From Gnetum montanum (lineage: Eukaryota > Streptophyta > Gnetopsida > Gnetales > Gnetaceae): 34,999 bases of DNA. The stretch is from positions 728,328-763,326 of the forward strand of contig MNCI01004656.1 of assembly GCA_015680685.1 (NCBI GenBank), in the 5' to 3' direction. Position 1 is the first letter of the stretch. Every line of letters begins with the position of its first letter. A model generated the notes under the pieces. It saw nothing but the letters and a program-made list of their open reading frames with translations. It did not search any database and was not told the DNA's origin. The position numbers and the translations under genes are program-made. Positions 21,050 to 31,886 of the stretch are shown piece after piece.

Positions 21050-22190
21050 TAAGGAATAAATAAAAGAATATCCTTACTTCAAGAAGATCATAACCAATAT
21101 TTCTTCTAAGCCTCGTTATCAACTTTTCCCAAATGGTCTATTGATGAAAGGACATAGGATATGTATACTAGAAGGAAATTGTAGACTTAAGTTATTACTT
21201 GAAGCCCATGAACTACCATATGTGAGATACCCGAGATAGGTCATAAGTTATGTGATGATACATAAATTTTATTTCTATCCTGCAATGAAGAATGATATAT
21301 ACACATATATTAAAAATTTACCAACCTTCTAGAGCATAAAATTTGAACAAAACAAACCAAGTGGGTTACTATAGCCTTTGGAGGTTCCAACTTGGAAGTG
21401 GAAAGAAGGGATTTCATTGTGGGATTTCCAGTAATCAAAAAAGGAAATGACCCAATCTTAGTAGTGGTCGATCACCTATCAAAGATGGCTCATCTTTAAG
21501 CTCTAAACTCTACAAACATAGCTAAAGAAGTAGCCCATAAATGTTTGTAAGAAGTGTTCCAGTTACATGGGTGTCTAAAATAAATTACCTCAAATAGAGA
21601 TCCTAACTTCATATCCAAATTTTGGTGAAACTTCTTCAAGGAAGTTGGAACCTAATTGAAACTTAGCATAGCTTACCAACTAGAGATAGATGGTCATAAA
21701 AAATGTGTGAATCAAATACTAGAAGATATTTTATAAAGATATGTTGGAAGTAAATCAAAGACATGGGAGAAGTACTTACACCTAGCCAAATTTTCTTACA
21801 ATAGTAATTATGAAGGATCCATACATCAAACACCACTCGAACTTATATAAGAACAAAATTACCATACAACACCAACTTGGGTAGATCAAAAATTAAGAGT
21901 GGAGTAGAAGGAAGAAGAAATGAAAATAATGAAAATTATTGTTACAAGAGTTAAACAAAATTTAGAAGCTACCCAAGATAAATTAAGGTATATGTAGACC
22001 AACATTGACTTAAGAAGGAATTCCAAATCGGAGATCAAGTACTACTGAGAGTAAAATCCACTAGGGGTTCCCTTAAACTAGGAAAACTACTAAGTTGGCC
22101 CTAAGATAGTGTAGACCCTTTGAAATCTTAGAAATAATTGGAAAATTAGCATATTAATTAAATTTTCCAACAATCTTAAAAATTCATCTA
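21050..22190 (+). pseudogene. Gypsy integrase, degenerate
   Basis: The zinc-binding region is represented by LLLEAHELPYVRYPR and KFYFYPAMKNDIYTYIKNLP (fyWp.M..di..yi), with Cys and His partly lost. The catalytic core includes VVVDHLSKMAHL (21464-21499; the first catalytic Asp region of gypsy integrase is D.LSK.aHf), LHGCLK-ITSNRDPNFISKFW (SDRD.nF.S.fW, second region) and WEKYLHLAKFSYNSNYEGSI with HQTPLEL. The C-terminal part has KIHLVFHVNLLKKF (IH.vFHVslLkk) at about 22180-22225. Frames shift repeatedly and stops are frequent. The enzyme would insert element DNA. Confidence 0.8.
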
Positions 22191-22229
22191 GTATTCCATG
22201 TAAATTTGCTAAAGAAATTTCATGAAAAT

Positions 22230-22626
22230 TACATGCCTTATGTGGTAGATTAGAATACCTTACCTCTAAGATCAAATGCCAACTTCAAGGTCAAACTAAT
22301 TGCGATCAAGAATCACAAAATCAAGAATCTTTGTAATAAAACCATTAGTGAAGTACTTGTCCAATGCTCAAATTTTGATTAACAAACTTGAAAAAATAGG
22401 GAGTTAATTCTTAACACTTACCCTTAACTTTTTGATCATCATGATATTGAATAATAAATTATATCTATTGATAAATTAATAGATTATATTTTTAAATTTA
22501 TAGTATTTTATTTATATAGATGATAATGAAGATAATAATGAAACTAAAAATGAGAAGCATAATGAGGATGTAGTAGCTGAGTAGCTGGACATAGAGGAAG
22601 AACTTGAGGATAAGTTGGATTCTTAA
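22230..22626 (+). pseudogene. Chromodomain-like C-terminal tail of gypsy pol
   Basis: After the FHV..LLK block the frame reads AIKNHKIKNLCNKTISEVLV, then QCSNFD, stop, QT. This resembles the l..R.r.lRnk.i.eyLVkW.n.p...aTWE pattern of the chromodomain in plant chromoviruses, with the aromatic positions damaged. An acidic stretch and LEDKLDS (22608-22628) follow, the typical end of the internal region (l.LEDklfskGGG). Chromodomains guide integration to modified histones. Moderately sure, because only about 40 residues are readable. Confidence 0.5.
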
Positions 22627-22637
22627 GGAGCATAGAT

Positions 22638-23070
22638 TGTAACATCATGTCCCTTATTAAGGGTAGAATTATATTATAATAATGTAATTAACCTTTGAAA
22701 GAAGAGATGCCTTTTTATGAGGAGTTGCAATTATTCACGATAACTCATGGGAATGGATTTGACGTATGCCATTTAAAGTTTGGCTTAGAGGTTGTGCCAA
22801 CATGGAGTTGTGGAGCTAGGCTTGGCAACTGATGGGATATGAGTGAAGAAAGACAAGAAGGGACTAATTATCCCATTAATTGGATAGTCTAATCTTTGTG
22901 GGAGTGCTAGATTTCCTCTATGGCCTGAAGTTACATAGGAAGATAACTGAGAGGGTGTTACAGTGTACCATCTGTATCAATAAAATTTTCCTTTCCTTCC
23001 TTCTTGCTCAATTTAGTTTCTCAATATTTTTTTTCAAGTAATTTGATTATATTTACATTATAATTCCACA
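22638..23070 (+). mobile_element. 3' LTR of the gypsy element
   Basis: TGTAACATCATGTCCC starts ten bases after the LEDKLDS stop, following the short purine-rich AAGGAGCATAGAT. TGTAAC(A) starts are usual for chromovirus LTRs. An AATAAA signal lies at 22980-22985, followed by a pyrimidine-rich U5 (TTTCCTTTCCTTCCTTCTTG). The 3' boundary is uncertain; no matching 5' LTR was found, so the end cannot be fixed by comparison. Confidence 0.6.
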
Positions 23071-24370
23071 TGCTAGATGTACTAACATAATGAATGATCA
23101 TGTTTTATCAACATCTAGGAATGAGATTACACAATAGTTTTGAAAAGGAAATCCTTGATTTTTAACTTCATGAAGAAAAATTAAATCTAAATAATTCTTA
23201 TGAATATAATACTAGAATGAATCCTCTTTGGAGATCTAAGAGTTCACTAATATTCTATGAGAGACAATTCAATGAACATATGTAGATAAGAGAGATTCTT
23301 CTTCTACAACTAAATCCATAAGATAATTCTTAGATTTAAAGGTATTTACTAAAGGGTGATGATACCTAACCTTCTAATAAGAGAATATGTAATTACTTAT
23401 TGTAGCTTGCTAGAAACTAATAGGATTAATACATGATCTTCTAACAAGAGAACTTGATTTAAATTGGTAGGATTCTTTTACTTTCTTTTCTAGGATGTCT
23501 TCATGGCTGAAAAACTAAGATAGTGCTAAAAACATCCTAGATGAATTTATGCTTCAAAAATTTTATGATTTCCTTAGTCTTAAAGACAAAAAAGAAAAAT
23601 CATTTTGTGAAAATAGAAGAAAGGTTTAGCTTAACATTTCTTGATTTCCAATTCTTTTTAATCTAATATTTAAAAACTACTATAAGAGGGATTTTTTTGG
23701 TAATAAAAAATAATTGGATAGAGTTCTGTATAGGCATGAAGTATTTGATCAAAAATATCTTTAAGAAATTCAAAGTGAAAACTATCATCATCTATATTAT
23801 TATCTAATTCATGATTCTTAAATGTAGAACTAAAAGAATTCATAATTTTCCATTTTCCTCCACTAATGAAGAGGGTAAATAAAGATTAAGTGATGTAGTC
23901 CCTTTAGAATCTACTTTGGATCCTAATAAGCAACACCAATTACCCAATATTAGTAAAAGAAATAGTTCTAATAGTCCAATTCCAAGCTTTGTTATAGAAA
24001 CCCTCATTCTAAGCTTTGCTATAAACCCTAAAAATAGTTAGATATGCCATTAAGGAGAGGGGGAAGGAGGGGGGTGGTGATGAAGAAAGAATGGATGTTA
24101 TATTATTCAAATAATCTTAAGAATATGAAAAAAATTAAAAGTAAATCAAATGATATATGTTTAGAAGAAGTAAAAATACAAAAAAAAAAAAACATAAAAG
24201 AAAAAACTCATCAATTGCAATGATAAATATTTATTTAGATATACTACTGCAAAATGGATTTTAAAAGGTTGTAGTAGTTAGGAGATTATGATATGTCATT
24301 GATTGAATGTAAGTCTTCCTACCTACTTATAATGCTAATTCCTTTTCATAGTTAAGAAGACTAATTTCAA
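23071..24370. other. AT-rich spacer, no supported gene
   Basis: A 57-codon minus-strand frame near 23680-23850 (MNSFSSTFKNHELDNNIDDD, then FHFEFLKDIFDQILHAY) is unrecognised and too short to call. A short duplication (AAGCTTTG(T/C)TATA(G)AAACCCT) lies at 23983-24035, and a purine-rich run at 24055-24080. Confidence 0.35.
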
Positions 24371-24542
24371 CAAAAAAATATGTTTGTAGGGCATGGGCCA
24401 TTGGCCAATTAGTTAGCTCACATTTGCATACATCAAAAGGTACTAGGTTCAAAGATTAGTAGTGACACTCTACACTAGCTTGAGGGTGTTATTCCAAGCA
24501 TATTACTAATTATCACCTTATCCTCAAAAAAATATTTGTAAG
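24371..24542 (+). mobile_element. tRNA-derived SINE with target-site duplication
   Basis: The flanks CAAAAAAATATGTTTGTAG (24371-24389) and CAAAAAAATATTTGTAAG (24525-24542) are near-identical direct repeats, differing by a 2-nt and a 1-nt indel, and bound a body of about 135 bp. The body starts GGCATGGGCC. It has TGGCCAATTAG (24402-24412), a full match to the pol III box A consensus TRGYNNANNNG, and GGTTCAAAGAT (24446-24456), a weakened box B, 44 nt apart as in tRNA genes. The body is non-coding and would depend on LINE proteins for movement. Confidence 0.7.
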
Positions 24543-25740
24543 AATTAAATGGTGTTGAAATAGATCCCATATACTTATAGAAATAAGAAGGCTACAGTTT
24601 GTTGTTTTGCTCTTTAAAAATCAATAAAAGATTAAATAGCTTAACACAACATAAAACACTAGAATATAGTTCAGATTATGCATCAAAATATAAAGTCCAC
24701 TTATGAATTATTAATGTTTCAAAATTATATATAAATGATCCTATATCTAGGGCACATTCAACATTAAAGTATTACCTAACTCAAAAAGTAGAAATTAGTG
24801 AAACTAGTTCTTCAAATAAGTGACCTGAATGTTTTTCTTTATTTACATTATTTTTAGATGAAAACAATGATGATAAAGTTATATTATGTAAGAAAAAAAT
24901 TTTCCTAAGACATTATAAATAAAGAACATCTAAGGAGCTACAAGAAAGCTACTCATATAAATAAGAGTCACTACAAAAGCTTCATAGATTATCCATGTAA
25001 TAAAATATAATTCATACTAAACAAAGTAACAAAAAGGTCAAAAATCCAAAAATCAAATATAAGAAGTGGAGATCATTTAACTTTATTTGATTGAAGGAAG
25101 AAAGTGATACAAGGTCCATTGATGAATCATCACGTTCAAACTTACTAGCCATTGGAGTAGGATATGTTACTCAAGGTAGCTTAACTATTAGTGGATGTGA
25201 TGTTTACAACCTTGATGGCTTTCATAAAGTCACTAACACATAGTATGATGACCTAACACACAATTGTTTTTTTCTTAAGTTATATGAGAGTTTCATGTTG
25301 TCTATATGTCTTGGGGTACATATAGTCATCTAGTTTGAGTTTTGAAATCCTTCCATGGGTTCAATTCTATGGGGTTAGATATGCTAATTTTATATCTTTA
25401 ACCAACGATATGTAGATTTAATGTTTTTTTAGTAACTTATATTTTTTAAATGAATTTGATGTTTCTCTAATGAATTTGATTTTTAGTGGATCTAATTTTC
25501 TCTCATTTTGCTTTAGCTCTAGAATTTCCTTATTAAGGATTCTATATTACTCCAAAATTTTTCAACCAATGTTGGAATTTTTCCTTCCTTTATCGATGTA
25601 GAAATTTATATTATTTTTTAAAATGTAAATTTGTAAGTTTGTAAGAAAACATGTTGTGATGCCTTCTTCTAGTGATGTTGATGCAACTAGGACTCCTGAT
25701 TTTATTACTTTTGATAATGTATATGGGTCATTGGTTGTTG
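24543..25740. other. AT-rich spacer, no gene seen
   Basis: No supported coding frame or repeat. A short plus-strand readable stretch near 25125-25220 (LLAIGVGYVTQGSLTISGCD) is isolated and unrecognised. Confidence 0.35.
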
Positions 25741-25744
25741 ATCG

Positions 25745-25873
25745 TAAAGGACATTTTACAATAATGTATAATCAAAGTTTCATTATCAAAGTTTACGATA
25801 ATGTATATTATACGATAAAGTACATTTTACGATAATGTACATTATACAATAATGTATAATCAAAGTTTCATTT
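25745..25873. repeat. AT-rich repeat cluster with palindromes
   Basis: A 28-bp sequence starting TACAATAATGTATAATC and ending TTTCATT occurs exactly at 25757-25784 and 25845-25872. Between them ACGATAATGTA/ACATTATAC words repeat, including the perfect 14-bp palindrome ATAATGTACATTAT at 25832-25845. Confidence 0.75.
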
Positions 25874-26038
25874 TATAGTTAAATGATGTGTTGAAAAAAC
25901 ATGGTATGTAAGTCCTTTATGCCAAGTATTATTCTAATTTTTTTCTTGTTGATTTAGGTAATTTTTTGATGGTATAGCATGTCCTAGATATAGGATCACA
26001 CACACACAGATACATATACCTTTGATTTTTCTAGAAAA

Positions 26039-26130
26039 TTTTTTTGTTGAAATTAATCTTCTTAATCATAAAAAGAAATTGGTNCTTTTTTTGTTGAAAT
26101 TAATCTTCTTAATCATAAAAAGAAATTGGT
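26039..26130. repeat. Exact 45-bp duplication across a single N
   Basis: The 45 bases at 26039-26083 (seven T, GTTGAAATTAATC ... AAGAAATTGGT) recur exactly at 26086-26130, separated only by N (26084) and C. Older repeats in this window are diverged, so exact identity around an unresolved base suggests two contig ends that overlap but were not merged. Confidence 0.8.
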
Positions 26131-26640
26131 TTTAGAAGTATAAGGAAAGACTTATAGTTATCCAATTACATATTATAATCCTCCTAATTCTTGAAAATTT
26201 GTCATGATCGTAAAGAACATTTTTTAATGCTTGTTCTTTTCTACTTAAGACAAAGGATTTTGATGAAAAGAAAAAATGTATTGCAGTTAAAGATAGAAAA
26301 TAATAATATAAAGTTAGGAAGATTTTTGTTATATTTGAAATATTTTCATTTCAATTACCAAAATAAAACAAAAAACATTATATTAAATTCATTGTATACA
26401 TGATCTTGCTATAGTATTGTAAAAAATTACTATTGCAAATTTTTATGTTTGGAATTTACAATTATGAGTTATAACTATATTTATCTTTATATACCAAATA
26501 GGTTTACAAAACTCACTTTGCAAAATATAGAATCATTTATTACATTTTAATATACCTTAACCATAGCTTTACATATGATTGATTATGGTTCTATTGAATT
26601 GAGTATTCTAATGTGCTAATTAATAGTTTTCGTTATGAAA
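26131..26640. other. AT-rich spacer, no gene seen
   Basis: No supported coding frame. The open frame at 26191-26403 is low-complexity AT-rich sequence without motifs. Confidence 0.35.
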
Positions 26641-27385
26641 CTTATTGATTGATGTAATAAAATAAATCACTAAATAGAATATTGTTTAATAAGCATATAA
26701 CTATAACATTATTACTTATATCCACATTGTAGTTAGGCCATGAAAGAGGACATTTTAACAATAGCATAGAGTAAGGAGAAGAAGGATAGTTAACTATATT
26801 ATCAAGCTTACATTAGGTAGAAAAGAAGACATAAGGTAAAATTGTAGTATAGTAAATGATCAATTAAGTTTCATCACACACAATACAATTAGACAACATG
26901 CAAGTGGGTACTCTTGGAGTCATACAAATTGAGGAGGAGAAGAGCTATCCATGTTATTAAGCTTTCTTTCATTAGGTAGAAGAGAGGATAGAAGGTAAAA
27001 TTGTACTACAATTGGTAAATAATTAATTTTCTCACACAATAATTTAGAATAACATAAAATGATCCATTCAACTCAAGCTTTTGATCAATGTCATATGCAA
27101 AGGGAAGGCTATTTTATTCATTTTCTCATATCCTATTGTGTTAAAGCACTAGTTCCATTGAATAGAATATATATTACTCCACTGAATGAGATAGCACATG
27201 ATGGAGGCACATATGCAAACTATTGTTTACTTAGGTTTTAGGACTTCATTATGAATACATGAACATGGTTACAATAAGCTCATTTGATCTAATGACTATA
27301 GGTTCTCTCGAAATAATGAAATAGATCATTAGAAAAAATATTATTAAATGAGTATATAACTATATTCAATATTACAAATTATTGA
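26640..27385. repeat. Diverged local duplications
   Basis: Two related units, about 26770-26890 and 26930-27055, share GGAGAAGA, ATTA(T)CAAGCTT, CATTAGGTAGAA, AAGGTAAAATTGTA and TCACACA(C)AATA in the same order, about 160 bp apart. A second pair at about 26650-26715 and 27310-27375 shares AAATA(A/G)ATCA, ATATTNTT(T)AAT and ATATAACTATA. No coding capacity is seen in the units. Confidence 0.55.
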
Positions 27386-27501
27386 ATGATAATTATTAGA
27401 ACATAAACAAAGTTAACATTGTGATCATTCAAATTGTCCTTAGAACATAATATATTCTATATCATAAATAAAAACAAAAAACATTGAATAATATTTACAA
27501 G

Positions 27502-28110
27502 TTATTCATTAGAACTTAATAGCTTCTCAATACTGAATTCATCACTAACAAGATTTACAATTGATGGTAGTAATTTCCTTAGTAGGTAATTCTCTTTATC
27601 ATTATTTAGATCACATTGGATGGCTTGAATAAAGTTTCTATTATCCTCATTAAGAATTTTATCACATGTATCATCAATTATCACAATGTCCTCTCATCTG
27701 TATTGATTTTCATATGTCTTAAAAAACCGTTAAAGGCTTTTGAAAAATTGGAAGCAAACTCCCTTTATAATAGAGTTTTTAGCATTGTGTCTGACATAAA
27801 ATAAATTTAGGTTTGAAATCAACATCATTAAGATAATTTTTTATTCTTTCTACATTGGCTAAGTAAGTTGAAGACCATAATGCATATTTAATTCCTTTCT
27901 TTTTCAATTGTTTGAGAAACTCATGCACATTAGGTTAAATATAGGAAGACTTTCTTTTAAGCATGACATCATATTTCCTTTTGTAATTCCTTAGTTCATT
28001 TGCATTTGATATATGTATACCCTTCAAAAGTATAATGTTTACATCCAGTATAACTATTTTCTTCTTTCTACTTTTAAATGTATATATGTAAGTATTCACA
28101 ATATGTGCAT
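27502..28110 (-). pseudogene. FCP1/HAD-type phosphatase domain (DxN variant), degenerate
   Basis: On the minus strand a near-complete FCP1-homology (NIF/HAD) pattern is readable. RKKKIVILDVNIILLKG holds motif I, with the nucleophile-position Asp codon at 28043-28045 and Asn two residues on, as in DxN-type plant members rather than classic DxDxT. The rest is KRKSSYI, stop, PNVHEFLKQLKKKGIKYALW, SSTYLANVERIKNYL, KPKFILCQTQC, KPLTVF, then after a frameshift near 27700 VIIDDTCDKILNEDN (acidic pair at 27670-27675) and LLPSIVNLVSDEFSIEKLL ending in SSNE-stop. Family members dephosphorylate proteins such as the RNA polymerase II tail; the role of DxN members is less clear. It lies about 250 bp downstream of, and in the same orientation as, a Ulp1-like domain. 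Confidence 0.7.
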
Positions 28111-28359
28111 TAGCTAATTGTACATTTATTTCAATTTTGCAAACATAATAACTGATTTCACAATTTAAGGATATTGATAATGCATATTAAAAATTATAAC
28201 AAGCCTCATAACATGAATGAAAAGTAGTTAATATTACAAAACATTAATGTGATTCTAAATAAGAAACATTAATATTAAAAGACTTGTAACATAAGAGATA
28301 AGAAAATATAATAGAAAACAGTTACATAACATTAGAAAACTATGTTGTATGCTAGTTTG

Positions 28360-30755
28360 ACACATTTAATATATCACATAGGATTCTCTTTCTATACAAT
28401 GGTACATTTGATCCCTTAAATGATATCTTTCTATGACATATAATGCATACTATATAAAGTAATACATAAACACCATAGTCATATCTATTCCTCTGTCATG
28501 GTATATTTCTTTAAAATAACTATTTTCATAGTTCTTGATAAAATTAGCCCTCTCTATTTAGAATGCTATGCTTCACCTAAAGGAACTTATATATAATATT
28601 AGTATGATCATTAGATTCATTATTACCATTATCAGGATACATGATTTTTATTGAACTTGTAATGATATCAATAATAATAAATACCCAATGAAACATAGTC
28701 CTTTCAATCCTTATGTTCACTAGAAAAAATATTTTTTGGTAGTTATTAAATATAATTCCTTATTATTATATCAACATTAAAATATTGTATCTCAATTTCA
28801 GCTTCTCATCTTCCAATATATGTGTTCTACTTAATTCATATAGTACTGATGAATCAAAAATAATAATATGTGGATCAAAATTTTGGAATTGGTTGCATCT
28901 TTTTAAAATAGTATCTAAATATATTAGAGAATCAGCAGAGTAAATTAATTATAAAATTTCATTTTATATTCATCATATTAATAGATGTAAAAACACACCA
29001 ATTCTTCATCTATTTCAGTGTCTTAATCATTATCAGAATCATCATATGTGTCTTTATCTTTTTCTTTTTCTTGGACATTCTGAAATTTTATTAATAAGGG
29101 TAAGTAATATTGAAATTTTTATATCATTTGAATCTATGTAGTATTGATGTATTATAACAGTAACTTGTTTAGAAACTTCTTCTTCTTTTTCTTCTTTAGG
29201 ATTATCCTGCTCATCAAAGATGTAACCTTCCTGCTTATGAAAAATGTGTTATTATCAATGATGATATTACTACAATAATTTAACCTATATTATTCATAAA
29301 ATTTAACATAGCATACCTTATCAGCGGACTGATCTTTTAGACTTGTTACAATGTCCTTATATACATCTTTCACCTTCAATATCTTTCCTTCCCATTATTA
29401 ACATTGAAAAGATCCTCATTAGTTGGACCTAGCTATTTTGTTGTTGAAGACTAGAGGAAACATCATAGATCAGCATCATGTATTAATATGATACCAATGT
29501 CTTTGTATTTACTTAATGCTCTAAGGAGGCTACTGCAATAGAATAACGATACAATAGAGGAGAAATCCTTTGTAATTACCTCATCCTTCATCAAGATAGA
29601 ATTAATAAGCTTTCTTTAAAAGTTTACTGATTTATAAGATATGTAATTAACATCTTTTCGGATAGCTACACCTTGAAGAATATATTTAATGGATTCCACA
29701 TCCACTATGTTCTTTTTCATGATATTGTAGTAACCTTCCAAAAATCCATTGAGGATCTTAACTACTTCTACCATTATGAAGGAATAGTAAATCAAGAAAA
29801 ACATTGTCTTCCTATGGTAGTGGTAACTTGAAACATATTGGAATGAGAAATTACTAAATATACCATCCTTATAGGTATTTAGAAGAAATTTAAATAATTG
29901 ATAGTTCTCCATGTCAATATTAATAACTACCCTAGAATAGACTTCAATTATTCTTTGTACAAACTCAAATAAATTTTTAAAAAAAAAGACAAAAGGAATC
30001 TTTAATAGTTATATTTTCAAAATAAAAAAAAATAGCAAATGACTGATTTCTCCGTTGTTGAGAGTTTCTTTTGATACTTCTATAGTAAAAGGTCAATGAA
30101 CTCTAGATTTTTTCAATAGTAGAAAAAATCATCATGCTTCTTGATTGTTGTAGATGTATCCTCCCACGATGATAGACTTTTCATATGCTAATGTAGCATT
30201 GATTGAAAATTAGGCCTAAGCTTAAGCTCTTCCTTGGTAAACTCCATATTTCCAAGAAGACTAATGAACATGTATTCATCAATTGAACATCTGTAAAATT
30301 GCTAAAATTAGTAAACAAGGATATATTATCTTAAAATATGAAGAATATAAATTTGTAGGATGTAGGAGATTAAATATGTATTACAAACATTATTGACATT
30401 GAGGTATATGTAGCAAAAAATAGATGAATCTCTACCCACAAAATATTGAACCAGAGTTAATTTAAGAGAATGAGAGAACTTCATATGATTTCATTTCTCC
30501 TCTAGAGTGATCATTCTATTAATTATTAGTCTACAAAGCTCATCCTTCCCTTTATGATGCTTAAAGCACATCTTTCCATAGAGTATCATGTTAGCACATT
30601 TTTCAACCTTATGTAATTGAAGGTCCTATAGTAGATAGATAAGATTAGCATTCAAATTCTTTAGGTTATTTCCTTGAATTTTTCATTTAATGAAATCTTA
30701 GGATGACACTACAAGATACCATTTTAATACATCATGAATATTTAATTCTACTTCT
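28360..30755 (-). pseudogene. Multi-exon Ulp1/C48-like protease gene remnant
   Basis: Minus-strand coding pieces are separated by intron-like AT-rich gaps. (1) 30755-30385: DLQLHKVEKCANMILYGKM, CFKHHKGKDELCRLIINRMI. (2) 30290-29327, after a TTTTACAG acceptor: CSIDEYMFISLLGNMEFTKE, a frame ending DVNYISYKSVNF (29912-29616), then LINSILMKDEVITKDFSSIV. (3) 29230 downward: EGYIFDEQDNPKEEKEEE. (4) 29079-28999: NVQEKEKDKDTYDDSDND. (5) 28914-28360: the C48 region with DPHIIIFDSSVLYELSRTHI, VNIRIERTMFHWVFIIIDII (catalytic His 28688-28690, Trp kept), then IP, stop, QRNRYDYGVYVLLY, where the catalytic Cys is Tyr (28475-28477), and the end RKRILCDILN. The N-terminal part is unrecognised. The C48 call is firm; exon borders are approximate. 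Confidence 0.7.
29231..29326 (-). other. GT-AG intron of the minus-strand Ulp1-like gene
   Basis: On the minus strand GATAAG/GTATGC is followed 96 nt later by CATAAGCAG/GAAGG. The interval is AT-rich and non-coding, while both sides read as charged protein sequence. This suggests the ancestor was a spliced gene rather than a processed copy. Confidence 0.5.
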
Positions 30756-30759
30756 TGAA

Positions 30760-31037
30760 TAGTGTATCATCTATATGAAAAAATATGTTTCTTTCATGTA
30801 AAGCCTTGAATGTTGGGACATTGCAAAATATTAAACCATCAATATGTAATGATATAATTTATAATATCAAACATAGTAATAAATTGAAACTAGTAAATCA
30901 ACTTACTTAAATATGAATTTGAGGTTATTGTAAATTTGCTCTAGCTCTTTAGAAATTCCTCTAGTTTATAGTTTGTAGATGATAGTAGTTTCTAACATTA
31001 CTTACTATCTCTATATATGATGGATCATATTTCATTC
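30760..31037. other. Spacer between Ulp1-like gene and LTR C, no gene seen
   Basis: AT-rich sequence without a clear coding frame on either strand. The start of the minus-strand gene may lie here, but no start or promoter is recognisable. Confidence 0.3.
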
Positions 31038-31886
31038 TAATGACTAGCGGGTACCCCCTACATCCAACCATACAAATCACAAACATTCACACACATGATC
31101 TAGTCAAATTTTGTGGATGGGACTAGTTGTGGCATCTAGATTGTTATGCCTTGATCATAGTTCACTATCTTCCTACTTGGACTAGTGGTAGCTTTGTCAC
31201 ACATGATTTCATCCAAAGTAAGATGTATGATTGTTGATTTTGTTTTTCCTTATGCTACTCCTAATAATGATAGAGAAATTAATTATTTAATCTAATTAAT
31301 AAGAGAAAGATAAAGTCTAAACTAGCTAATGAGTAATGAATGTCTATTCCTAGGTTGTTGTACACATCTTGAACCCATGTATCCATTATTGGGATTAACA
31401 AGTGTTACGCTATTCGGTGAACCAAGTAATAACACTGCTAGGATTACCAAGAAAATATGTGCTTACACTCAAAACTGGTCATGCTCATTTCACTAATTCA
31501 TTAATGTGCATGGAAGTGTAAATATTAACTAAGTACATGAAGTATAAATTGCATTAAAAGTAAATTTAATCTAAGTCAAAGTGCTATAATGAATAAGAAT
31601 TAGTCTCAATCTTATTATCATTTATGAAACATGTCTCACTCAAATAAGATCTTGTACAACTAACTTAGATCCACACTATGGGCACTCACTAACTATTTTC
31701 TAAGACTACAGAATAAAACTACAAGGTTTTGGCTACTCTTTTGACAAAAGAATTGGATGAATCTTGCATCCAAGTGTTGTATGTATAGGCATGCATGCAT
31801 CCTATGATATTGGCTATTCGATAACATAGCATGGGATCTGATATCAAAGATTTGATATAAGGGCCTAAGTAGAATATGATTCATCA
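31038..31886 (-). mobile_element. 3' LTR of element C (849 bp)
   Basis: On the minus strand it starts TGATGAATCATATTC (31886 downward) and ends GTACCCGCTAGTCATTA. The family words seen in LTRs A and B occur in order: TTGGTAATCCTAGCAGTG, GTGACAAAGC, ACTAGTCCAAGTAGGAAGAT, CCACAACTAG and GGTTGGATGTAGGGGGTACC. Its final CATTA instead of CATCA fits one C-to-T change. U3 holds the palindrome ATATCAAA/TTTGATAT with a 2-nt loop (31841-31858). A site GCAGGTA preceded by AAGGATGAGTTTTCATTTATT immediately upstream places it as a 3' LTR. Confidence 0.8.

Larger units (their letters stand above)
17170..23070 (+). mobile_element. Ty3/gypsy retrotransposon, chromovirus-like, degenerate, 5' LTR not found
   Basis: Plus-strand motifs occur in the order gag, protease, reverse transcriptase, RNase H, integrase, chromodomain-like tail, end of internal region and 3' LTR. 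That order defines Ty3/gypsy rather than Ty1/copia. Many stops and several frameshifts make it inactive. An 842-bp solo LTR of another family (18847-19688) interrupts it between protease and reverse transcriptase; without the insert and one target duplicate the element's frame continues. Confidence 0.9.
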
